A stretch of DNA of 10,488 nt from Spirochaetaceae bacterium (lineage in GTDB: Bacteria; Spirochaetota; Spirochaetia; SZUA-6; Fen-1364). How positions within the stretch are numbered: position 1 is the first letter of the stretch; every line of letters begins with the position of its first letter. Both the position numbers and the translations under genes were made by a program. Below, piece by piece: positions 1-5,701 of the stretch. The notes beneath the pieces were generated by a model, which was given only the letters and a program-made list of their open reading frames with translations, had not been told where the DNA came from and did not search any database. The stretch is from the NCBI GenBank assembly GCA_003170115.1, contig PMZS01000042.1:1926-12413 (forward strand), in the 5' to 3' direction.

Positions 1-46
1 CCGAATTCAGCTCCCGCGGCATCGCTCCGATACTTAATGCAGGTGT

Positions 47-51
47 GGAGG
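47..51 (+). promoter_or_regulatory. Ribosome-binding site that sets the start at 60
   Basis: GGAGG lies 8 nt before ATG 60. It favours that codon over the in-frame GTG at 45, which overlaps the site itself. Confidence 0.65.
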
Positions 52-59
52 AATCACTG

Positions 60-290
60 ATGCGCGAGAAAAGCCCCCAGACGATGTTGAAGTGGATCAG
101 CAGGACCTATGACATGTCTCCCGCCGCGCTTGCACGGATGTTCCAGAGAAACGCACGCACGGTAAGCGTCTGGCTGAAGGAAGGTCGGATCTCTGAGAAG
201 AACGGGTCGAAGATCCAATCCGCCTTCTACTACCTGAACAACTCACCCGATCCGCACAACCCTCACCGCTCGGGAATTGACTGCTTGTAG
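60..290 (+). CDS. Small putative helix-turn-helix protein
   Basis: This encodes a 76-residue basic protein that I cannot assign to a named family. Residues about 12-45 read like a helix-turn-helix: a helix around TYDMSPAALARMF, a turn, then a helix around ARTVSVWLKEGRI. A DNA-binding role is therefore possible but inferred. I chose ATG 60 because GGAGG at 47-51 sits 8 nt upstream of it; a GTG at 45 is in frame but would overlap that ribosome-binding site. The C-terminal tail (PDPHNPHRSGIDCL) looks disordered. The gene ends one base before the end of the convergent dctP-like gene, and no terminator is visible between them. Upstream, only 59 bp are in the window. A weak promoter-like pair (TTCAGC 6-11, GATACT 29-34, 17-bp spacer) can be seen but is not convincing. 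That the gene is real is supported by the Shine-Dalgarno site and the non-overlapping position; its function is unknown. Confidence 0.6.
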   Translation: MREKSPQTMLKWISRTYDMSPAALARMFQRNARTVSVWLKEGRISEKNGSKIQSAFYYLNNSPDPHNPHRSGIDCL

Positions 291-291
291 G

Positions 292-1299
292 TCACTTCCG
301 GGGATGAGCCTTCAGGTATTCCCCGAGATACTGCGTCGCCATCTCGAATGACGTTCGGTCGTAGGACCGGCCGACAAGGCCGACGAAGGTCTTCTGCAGG
401 AGGTCTTCCCAGGACGATTTAGCCTCCGGGGGAACCTCGTTGATCTTCAAGCCGTACTTCTGCATCACGCTGATCGCCTGGCCATCCGCTTTCGCGATGT
501 CAGGAGCAAGGGATTCGGTGATCTTCTGCGCCGCATCGAGAAGCCGTGGCTGGAGATCCGCGGGAATCTGGGACCAGCTCTTCATGCTCACCACCGCCGC
601 GCCCCACAGGGGTGCAAGCTTCATCGCGGTCATGTTCCCCGCGATCCCGAACCACTGGCTGGAAGCGGCCACCAGCGGGCTCGTCACCAACGCGTCCACC
701 ATCCCGCCCTGGAGCGACGTCATGAGGTCCGTGGCCGCGGTGGTGACGGTCTGGAACCCCGCGCTCTGATATGCCTGCACCTCGTCGGGATCTCCACTCC
801 ACACCCAGAGTTTCTGTCGCCGCAGGTCGTTGGGAGTCACCACGGGGGCGCGCGAGAAGAAATAGACCCAGCCGCTCGGCGACCACATGACGGGTTTGAA
901 CCCGCGTTTCTGCAGCTCTGAATCGAAGAACGGCTTCATCTTCTCCAGCACGTACGCCAGCTCGTCATCGTTCTGCAGGAGCAGGGGATAAGAAAGGGTC
1001 TTCACGCCATTGAAGATCCCCTGCAGTCCGGTGACCGTGATGAGCGCGGCATTCAGCGTCCCGATGCGCATCTTGCGGATCATGTCGGGCTCGTCTCCGG
1101 CAACGCCGCCGGCATAGATCTTCACGGTCACCGTGCCGCCCGACAGCCTCTCCCACTCCGCCGCCAGCCGCCTTGCCCCGAGCTCCCAGGGAGATCCCAC
1201 GGGCGCGAGCGTTCCCAGCTTGATCGTCAGCCCGGAAGCGCCCGCCGCGACGAACATCGCGCAGAGAAAAGCCGCCACGCGCGCGGGGCTCGGCCTCAT
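292..1299 (-). CDS. dctP: TRAP transporter solute-binding protein (DctP/TatP-like)
   Basis: This is a 335-residue periplasmic solute-binding protein of the DctP family, the usual length for the family. Such proteins capture a substrate and hand it to a DctQ/DctM permease. An N-terminal signal peptide is visible (hydrophobic stretch about 8-22, likely cleavage after ASG), followed by the mature start LTIKLGTLAPVGSPW, typical of DctP. Other family marks are SLQGGMVDALVTSP (195-208) and WFGIAGNM (216-223). The position where most DctP proteins have the ligand-binding arginine (K-I/L-R-V) reads KLWV, with Trp165. T. pallidum TatP is, as I recall, also described as lacking this arginine; I could not check that. 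The start at 1299 has GGGAGG 6 nt upstream and overlaps the tatT stop as TGATG, so translation is probably coupled. No permease gene follows; the next gene downstream is convergent. Family assignment is firm; the substrate is unknown. Confidence 0.9.
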   Translation of the reverse strand: MRPSPARVAAFLCAMFVAAGASGLTIKLGTLAPVGSPWELGARRLAAEWERLSGGTVTVKIYAGGVAGDEPDMIRKMRIGTLNAALITVTGLQGIFNGVKTLSYPLLLQNDDELAYVLEKMKPFFDSELQKRGFKPVMWSPSGWVYFFSRAPVVTPNDLRRQKLWVWSGDPDEVQAYQSAGFQTVTTAATDLMTSLQGGMVDALVTSPLVAASSQWFGIAGNMTAMKLAPLWGAAVVSMKSWSQIPADLQPRLLDAAQKITESLAPDIAKADGQAISVMQKYGLKINEVPPEAKSSWEDLLQKTFVGLVGRSYDRTSFEMATQYLGEYLKAHPRK

Positions 1300-2249
1300 C
1301 ACACGCCTCCCTCGTCCGACAGGAAGTAGTCGTCCACGTGGTCGAGCAGCCACCGTGCCTTCCGCTGATTGATGATGTTCGCCAGCCGGTCCGGGATGTC
1401 GGCGTTCACGTCGATCGCCAGCGCCGTGCCGAGGAGTGCTCGGAACTCCGCGGCGTTCTGGTTCTTCACGCATACCGATGTGGCCAGCGCAATGTAAGGG
1501 CCAGCGCGCATTCCCTTCGACAGAGCCACTGCCCGGGCAAAGCTCTCTCGCGCCTTCTGTTCCCCTCCGCCGAGGTCCGCCGGTGCGCCCCCGTAGAAGG
1601 AGATGAAGATCTCGGGCACCGCGCCTGCCCCGTAGGCATCGTCCCAGGCGTCCACCTGCTTCAGCATTGCTACGGCGCGCGGGACGGCGACGATCTGCAC
1701 GAAATCGAACGGATCCGCGCCGAAAGCCCCCAACCACGCCGCCGCCGCCCAATACAGATAGTCGGAATCTTCCTTCCGTGTCAGGCGCAGGGCCGCCTGA
1801 ACGACGTCCTTGTTCAGGGCAGCGGAGAAGCCGGGGCGGCGGACCTCAAGCCCCTGCAGGACGTAGTCACGCGCGCGCAGGAAGAGCTTCTTGGCCCGTT
1901 GCCGCATGGCGCGCTGCTCTTCCACCTGCCCGGGCGGAAGCAGGTCGGAAGGCGCCTGGACGAACGCGAAGGCGTAGCTCGCGAAGGCCCTGCCGGTCGC
2001 CAGGGCGAGCGGCGCATTGCGCGGGTCCGCTTCCAGGAGCGACTCGTAGGTCTTCATCGCAAAGGGAAGCGCATCCCGCAGCAGCTCGGGATCCTCTTCT
2101 CCCGTGAAGACGGTCCCCTGCCCGCTGCCGGCGAGGAAACCCGCCACGGCGCGGACGGCAAAAGTGTTGAGGGAACAGGAGGCAAGCACGACTCCGAACA
2201 ACAGTGCGATGGTGAGGCAGAGAGGCCGCGCCGCGTTTCCCGTCCTCAT
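1299..2249 (-). CDS. tatT: TatT-like TRAP-associated lipoprotein
   Basis: This is a 316-residue predicted lipoprotein resembling the TRAP-associated TatT family (T. pallidum Tp0956). In that species TatT is a helical, TPR-like protein that associates with the binding protein TatP; the role suggested in the literature is helping to deliver or hold the ligand. Seen here: a basic N-terminus, a hydrophobic core (about 10-23) and the lipobox LASC with Cys25 as the lipidation site. The mature part is rich in Ala and Leu helices (ALPFAMKTYESLLEADPRNAPLALATG; then about 165-200 and 233-300), consistent with TPR-like helical repeats. The start at 2249 has no Shine-Dalgarno site but has a -10-like TATACT 7 nt upstream, so the message may be leaderless. 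No other in-frame start is near. The gene is first in a two-gene operon with the dctP-like gene, overlapping it by one base. The TatT call rests on lipobox, size, helical make-up and neighbour, not on an alignment. Confidence 0.82.
   Translation of the reverse strand: MRTGNAARPLCLTIALLFGVVLASCSLNTFAVRAVAGFLAGSGQGTVFTGEEDPELLRDALPFAMKTYESLLEADPRNAPLALATGRAFASYAFAFVQAPSDLLPPGQVEEQRAMRQRAKKLFLRARDYVLQGLEVRRPGFSAALNKDVVQAALRLTRKEDSDYLYWAAAAWLGAFGADPFDFVQIVAVPRAVAMLKQVDAWDDAYGAGAVPEIFISFYGGAPADLGGGEQKARESFARAVALSKGMRAGPYIALATSVCVKNQNAAEFRALLGTALAIDVNADIPDRLANIINQRKARWLLDHVDDYFLSDEGGV
1306..1311 (-). promoter_or_regulatory. Ribosome-binding site of dctP inside the tatT 3' end
   Basis: GGGAGG (minus strand) lies within the last codons of tatT, 6 nt before the dctP ATG. 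Together with the TGATG overlap it points to translational coupling of the two genes. Confidence 0.7.
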
Positions 2250-2256
2250 GGCACCG

Positions 2257-2286
2257 AGTATACAGGATGCTCGTTGACGCTGTCCA
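2257..2286 (-). promoter_or_regulatory. Putative promoter of the tatT-dctP operon
   Basis: On the minus strand, TGGACA (2286-2281) and TATACT (2262-2257) are separated by 18 bp, close to the sigma70 consensus. The expected start of transcription (about 2250) falls next to the tatT ATG (2249), so the mRNA would be leaderless or nearly so. The element overlaps the opposed promoter of the HAD gene. It is called from hexamer matches only. Confidence 0.5.
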
Positions 2287-2302
2287 TGCGCATCCGTACA
2301 CT
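2274..2302 (+). promoter_or_regulatory. Putative promoter of the HAD hydrolase gene
   Basis: TTGACG (2274-2279) and TACACT (2297-2302) with a 17-bp spacer give a good sigma70-like match. Transcription would start near 2309, four bases before ATG 2313. The -35 box lies inside the opposed tatT promoter, so the two may compete for RNA polymerase. Confidence 0.5.
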
Positions 2303-2312
2303 GGATGCCGCC

Positions 2313-2993
2313 ATGGTGCTGCGCTACCGGTGCCTTCTTATCGATCACGACGACACGGCGGTAGACAGCACCTCCGCGGTCCACTACCCCGCGCACCTTG
2401 AGGCCCTCCGGGAGCTCCGTCCCGGCCGCACGCCGCCCACCAGGGAACAATGGCTTTTGCGCAATTTCCACGGGATCATGGACTACCTCGAGGGGGACCT
2501 CGGGATGACACAGGCGGAGCTCGTCCGCGAGATGGAGATCTGGAGGAGCTGGACCGGCACCCACGTACCCCCGTTCTTCCCCGGGTTTCTCGACCTGCTC
2601 GCCGACTACCGGAGCCACGGCGGGCTCGTTGCCGTGATCTCGCACTCCGAAGCAGGCGTGATCGAGCGGCACTACCGCGCCCAGGTTCCTCCGTTCGCGC
2701 CCGATCTCATCTTCGGTTGGGAGCAGGAAGCCGGGAAGCGCAAACCCAGCCCGTGGCCGGTCCAGGAAGCTCTCCGGCGCTTCGGATGCCCTGCGGCAGA
2801 GGCGCTGGTCGTCGATGACCTGAAGCCGGGAGTTGTGATGGCCCGGGCAGCGGGTGTCGACTTCGCCGCGGCCGGCTGGAGCCACCAGGTGGCGGAGATC
2901 GAGAAGTACATGAAGGCCCATGCCTCGGCGTACTGCGCCCGAATCGAGGACCTCCGCGCCCTGGTGCTCACGCCGAAGCCGGCGCGCGCTTGA
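2313..2993 (+). CDS. HAD-superfamily hydrolase (phosphatase-like)
   Basis: This 226-residue protein carries all four HAD motifs. Motif I is DHDDT with nucleophile Asp11 and acid/base Asp13. Motif II is VISHS (Ser110). Motif III is Lys144 in KRKPSP. Motif IV is VVDD (Asp168-Asp169). Residues about 20-100, between motifs I and II, form a helical cap, as in the phosphoglycolate-phosphatase-like subgroup. The expected activity is Mg-dependent phosphomonoester hydrolysis in the cytoplasm; the substrate cannot be read from sequence. Motif I has Asp in place of the common Gly (DxDGT becomes DHDDT). The N-terminal block with HYPAHLEALRELRP resembles proteins I recall from spirochaetes and clostridia. 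I chose ATG 2313 because motif I then sits at the usual distance from the N-terminus; an in-frame ATG at 2286 lies inside the predicted promoter. No Shine-Dalgarno site is seen. The next gene has its own promoter, so this one may be monocistronic. Confidence 0.87.
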   Translation: MVLRYRCLLIDHDDTAVDSTSAVHYPAHLEALRELRPGRTPPTREQWLLRNFHGIMDYLEGDLGMTQAELVREMEIWRSWTGTHVPPFFPGFLDLLADYRSHGGLVAVISHSEAGVIERHYRAQVPPFAPDLIFGWEQEAGKRKPSPWPVQEALRRFGCPAAEALVVDDLKPGVVMARAAGVDFAAAGWSHQVAEIEKYMKAHASAYCARIEDLRALVLTPKPARA

Positions 2994-3018
2994 GCGTCGT
3001 CGGCATTCCGACTATACT
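2990..3018 (+). promoter_or_regulatory. Putative promoter of the GAF/HD-GYP gene
   Basis: TTGAGC (2990-2995) and TATACT (3013-3018) are separated by 17 bp. The -35 box overlaps the HAD gene's stop codon. The predicted start near 3025 would leave a leader of about 30 nt before ATG 3055. Confidence 0.5.
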
Positions 3019-3054
3019 TGGAGATGCGTTCGCGGAAGGGGTGAACGCTGTCTC

Positions 3055-4251
3055 ATGAAGCGCGACACCCAGAAGCTGTTTCGGACAATAGAATCACTCT
3101 ACTCGATCAAGGACCTGGATTCCCTCCTTGAAAGCATCCTCACCGAGGCACGGCAGTTCCTGATGGCGGACGCGGGCACCATCTATCTCGCGGCCCGCGG
3201 CTTTCTCTATTTCAGCTTCGTGCAGAACGACACGCTCTTCCGCGGAGAAACGAAGGACAAGTACATTCCCAGCGGCACCTCGCTGCCCGTCGACAAGGCC
3301 TCCCTCGCCGGTTACGTGGCGAAGACGGGCGAGCCCATCCTTATCGACGATGTCTACCATATCCAGAGCGATGTCTCCTTCTCCTTCAACCCCGCCTTCG
3401 ACCGGAAGACCCATTACCGCACCCGCTCCATCCTCGGTGTGCCGCTGAAAACGCGTGAGAACGAGATCGTCGGGGTCTTGCAGCTCATCAATGCGAGAAG
3501 CGATACCGGCGAGGTCGTCGCCTTCTCAGTGGACGACAAGCTGTTCATCACCCAGTTCGCCCAGCACGCCGCGGATGCCATCGAGAAGGCCCGGATGTCC
3601 CGGGAAATGGTGCTGCGGATGGTTGAGCTGGCGGAGCTGCGTGATCCGTTCGAGACAAGCCAGCACGCGAAGAGGGTGGGAGCGTACTCCGTGGAGTTGT
3701 ACGAGAAATGGGCGGGCAATCGCAACGTGTCCCCCCGTGAGATCCGCAAGGTGCGCGACGTGCTGCGCACCGCCGCCATCCTCCATGACGTGGGCAAGGT
3801 GGCGGTGAGCGACGTCATCCTCAAGAAACCCGGCCAGCTCAGTTACGACGAGAAGCTCTCGATGAGGCAGCACACGATCCTGGGAGCCCGCCTCTTCCGG
3901 CGTACCACGTCCTTCTGGGACTACATGTCCTCCGAGGTGGCCCTCAATCATCACGAGAACTGGGACGGCACCGGCTACCCCGGAAGGATCGAGGACCTGT
4001 ACGCGGAGAAGATCTACATGGGACTGGGAAAGCAGGGCACCGAAATCCCTCTCTCGGCCCGGGTTGTCGCGATCGCCGACGTCTACGACGCGCTGGTGTC
4101 GCAGCGCGCCTACAAGAGCGGGTGGAAGCAGGAGCACGCCCTGCACTTCATCCGCTACCAGGCGGGCAAGAAGTTCGATCCCGAGCTGGTGGGCATCTTT
4201 CTGAAGATGGAAGAGCTGCTCACCGCCATTGCGAAAAAGTATTCCTACTGA
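3055..4251 (+). CDS. GAF-HD-GYP protein, likely c-di-GMP phosphodiesterase
   Basis: This 398-residue cytoplasmic protein has an N-terminal GAF domain (about 10-178) and a C-terminal HD-GYP domain (about 183-398). HD-GYP enzymes hydrolyse cyclic di-GMP; the GAF domain presumably senses a small ligand. GAF marks include AGTIYLAARG, SLAGYVAKTGEPILIDDV and ILGVPLKTRENEIVGVLQLINA. The HD-GYP part keeps the expected residues: His204, HDVGK with His244-Asp245, His273, HHENWDGTGYPG with His299-His300 and the GYP triad at 307-309, and DVYDAL with Asp342 and Asp345. All metal-site residues I can recognise are present, so it is probably active. There is no transmembrane segment or receiver domain. The start at ATG 3055 gives a clean N-terminus; GGAAGGGG ends about 13 nt upstream, longer than the usual spacing. 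A promoter is predicted just before it. The TM2 protein follows after 45 bp and could be co-transcribed. Confidence 0.93.
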   Translation: MKRDTQKLFRTIESLYSIKDLDSLLESILTEARQFLMADAGTIYLAARGFLYFSFVQNDTLFRGETKDKYIPSGTSLPVDKASLAGYVAKTGEPILIDDVYHIQSDVSFSFNPAFDRKTHYRTRSILGVPLKTRENEIVGVLQLINARSDTGEVVAFSVDDKLFITQFAQHAADAIEKARMSREMVLRMVELAELRDPFETSQHAKRVGAYSVELYEKWAGNRNVSPREIRKVRDVLRTAAILHDVGKVAVSDVILKKPGQLSYDEKLSMRQHTILGARLFRRTTSFWDYMSSEVALNHHENWDGTGYPGRIEDLYAEKIYMGLGKQGTEIPLSARVVAIADVYDALVSQRAYKSGWKQEHALHFIRYQAGKKFDPELVGIFLKMEELLTAIAKKYSY

Positions 4252-4283
4252 CTCGCCGGCCGGGTGTTCCACCGATTGATGAC

Positions 4284-4290
4284 GGAGGTG
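4284..4290 (+). promoter_or_regulatory. Strong ribosome-binding site of the TM2 gene
   Basis: GGAGGTG lies 6 nt before ATG 4297. It rules out the in-frame GTG at 4264 as the likely start. Confidence 0.75.
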
Positions 4291-4296
4291 AAAGAC

Positions 4297-4626
4297 ATGT
4301 ATTGCCAGAAATGCGGCAAGGAAGTGGCGGCGGACGCCTCATTCTGCCCCGGTTGCGGCGCCCTGATGCGCACGGCAGCGATGGGGCCGGGGTACCAGTC
4401 CGAGAAAACCGTCAGCCCGTTCAGCCGGCTCGCCGCCCTCCTTCTCTGCTTCTTCCTGGGATGGCTCGGCGTGCACCGCTTTTACGTCGGCAAGGTCGGT
4501 ACCGGCGTCGCCATGGTATTCACACTCGGCGGGCTGGGCATCTGGACCCTGATCGATTTCATCATGATCATCGTGGGCGGATTCACGGACGCGAACGGGA
4601 AGTACGTTCTGGACTGGCAGAGCTGA
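4297..4626 (+). CDS. Zinc-ribbon TM2-domain membrane protein
   Basis: This 109-residue protein joins a short zinc ribbon to a TM2 domain. The ribbon has two CxxC pairs (Cys3/Cys6 and Cys17/Cys20) in the form CQKCG...CPGCG. A linker with Gly and Ser follows, then the TM2 domain (about 40-107) with two membrane helices (about 44-58 and 70-96) and the typical LGWLGVHRFYVGKVGTG between them. TM2 proteins are common small inner-membrane proteins of largely unknown bacterial function; eukaryotic relatives have been linked to signalling. The zinc ribbon probably faces the cytoplasm. The start at 4297 is set by a very good Shine-Dalgarno site. The gene lies 45 bp after the HD-GYP gene and 19 bp before the oxidoreductase, suggesting one transcript. 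Whether it works with either neighbour cannot be told from sequence. Confidence 0.88.
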   Translation: MYCQKCGKEVAADASFCPGCGALMRTAAMGPGYQSEKTVSPFSRLAALLLCFFLGWLGVHRFYVGKVGTGVAMVFTLGGLGIWTLIDFIMIIVGGFTDANGKYVLDWQS

Positions 4627-4645
4627 TCCGCATACAGTGTCGGCC

Positions 4646-5701
4646 ATGATCCGTCTGGGCATCATCGGTACCGGCGGCATGGCCAACACCCACGCGGAGA
4701 GCTTCTCCCCGATGAAGGGGGTGCGGCTTGCCGCCTGCTGCGACATCGACCCGGCGCGGGCCCGGGCGTTCGCTTCGCGGTGGAACATCCCGAAGTGGTA
4801 CATCGACTACCGCGAGATGCTTGACGCGGTGACGCTGGAGGCCGTGTCCGTCGTGACGGTGGACGCGGCGCACGCGCCCGCGTCCCTGGCGGCGATTGCC
4901 CGCGGGCTCGCGGTGCTGTGTGAAAAGCCCCTGGCCACTTCCCTGGCGGACGCGAGAAAGATGCGCGATGCCGCCCGCGCGCGTGGAATAGTCACGCACG
5001 TGAACTTCTCCTACCGCAATGCCCGATGTGTCCAGGCCGCGGCCGCGCTCATCCGCGCGGGAGGCATCGGCCGGGTGCTGCACGTCGAGGCGAGCTATCT
5101 CCAGAGCTGGCTCGTGCAGGACACCTGGGGCGACTGGAGAACCACGGACGCCTTCACGTGGAGGCTCTCCCGGAGGCACGGGAGCGCCGGGACGCTCGGC
5201 GACATCGGATGCCACATCTACGACCTCACCGACCTGCTTTGCGGCGACATTTCCGAGATCGCCTGCCGGCTTTCCACGTTCGACAAGGGAGTGGCCGGCA
5301 ATCGGATCGGTCCGTATGTCCTGGACGCAAACGACGGCTTTGTCTCCATCGTGACGCTTGCCGGGGGAGGAATCGGCACGGTGCACGCGACGCGCTGGGC
5401 GTCGGGCCAGATCAACAGCCTGAAGGTCAGGGTGTACGGTGATGAAGGCGCGGTAGACGTAGACCTCGACCGGTCCGCCGAGCTGTACGGACTGGCGAAG
5501 TCGAAGCGGTCAATGCGTCCGGCCTCATGGAAGGAGGTAAAAGCAGGGATCACGCCCAACCAGTACCAGCGGTTCATCGCCGCCGTGCGCCGCGGAACGA
5601 GCGATGAATCTGATTTCGCCAACGGCGCCCGTGTCCAGGCCTGCCTTGAAGCGAGCTTCACCTCCGACAGGAGACGGAAGCCCGTGAAAGTGAAACCCTG
5701 A
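4646..5701 (+). CDS. Gfo/Idh/MocA-family oxidoreductase
   Basis: This 351-residue protein is a probable NAD(P)-dependent dehydrogenase of the Gfo/Idh/MocA family, which usually acts on sugars, inositols or related polyols. The N-terminal Rossmann fold has GIIGTGGMA (6-13, dinucleotide loop) and an acidic residue after strand 2 (CCDIDP). The family EKP signature is present as CEKPLA (Glu93-Lys94-Pro95), with Lys94 the expected catalytic/cofactor lysine. The second signature, GDIGCHIYD (185-193), supplies Asp186 and the catalytic His190. The C-terminal half has the usual alpha/beta substrate domain. Length fits the family. I chose ATG 4646, which puts the Rossmann strand right at the N-terminus; GTG 4637 is in frame and would add three residues. 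No clear Shine-Dalgarno site is seen. The stop codon is directly followed, in the same frame, by the TTG start of the UroD-like gene, so the two are very probably co-expressed. The substrate is not known. Confidence 0.9.
   Translation: MIRLGIIGTGGMANTHAESFSPMKGVRLAACCDIDPARARAFASRWNIPKWYIDYREMLDAVTLEAVSVVTVDAAHAPASLAAIARGLAVLCEKPLATSLADARKMRDAARARGIVTHVNFSYRNARCVQAAAALIRAGGIGRVLHVEASYLQSWLVQDTWGDWRTTDAFTWRLSRRHGSAGTLGDIGCHIYDLTDLLCGDISEIACRLSTFDKGVAGNRIGPYVLDANDGFVSIVTLAGGGIGTVHATRWASGQINSLKVRVYGDEGAVDVDLDRSAELYGLAKSKRSMRPASWKEVKAGITPNQYQRFIAAVRRGTSDESDFANGARVQACLEASFTSDRRRKPVKVKP

Noticed and set aside
299..325. Inverted repeat CGGGGA...TCCCCG near the dctP 3' end as a terminator
   Set aside because: The stem is only 6 bp with a 15-nt loop, no T tract follows on either strand, and it lies within dctP coding sequence.
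1300..1752. Upstream extension of the dctP frame inside tatT
   Set aside because: It is Arg/Gly-rich and featureless; the real start at 1299 has a strong Shine-Dalgarno site and a signal peptide right after it.
1338..2312. Long open + strand stretch in frame with the HAD gene, antisense to tatT
   Set aside because: It is a by-product of GC-rich coding on the minus strand. The HAD domain starts only at 2313, and the upstream translation shows no domain and lies opposite a clear lipoprotein gene.
2250..2921. Upstream extension of the tatT frame opposite the HAD gene
   Set aside because: The extension has no family features and would bury the signal peptide and lipobox inside the protein. The start at 2249 gives a proper lipoprotein N-terminus.
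4255..4260. GCCGGC palindrome after the HD-GYP gene as a terminator or operator
   Set aside because: A 6-bp GC palindrome is expected by chance in GC-rich DNA and has no T tract.
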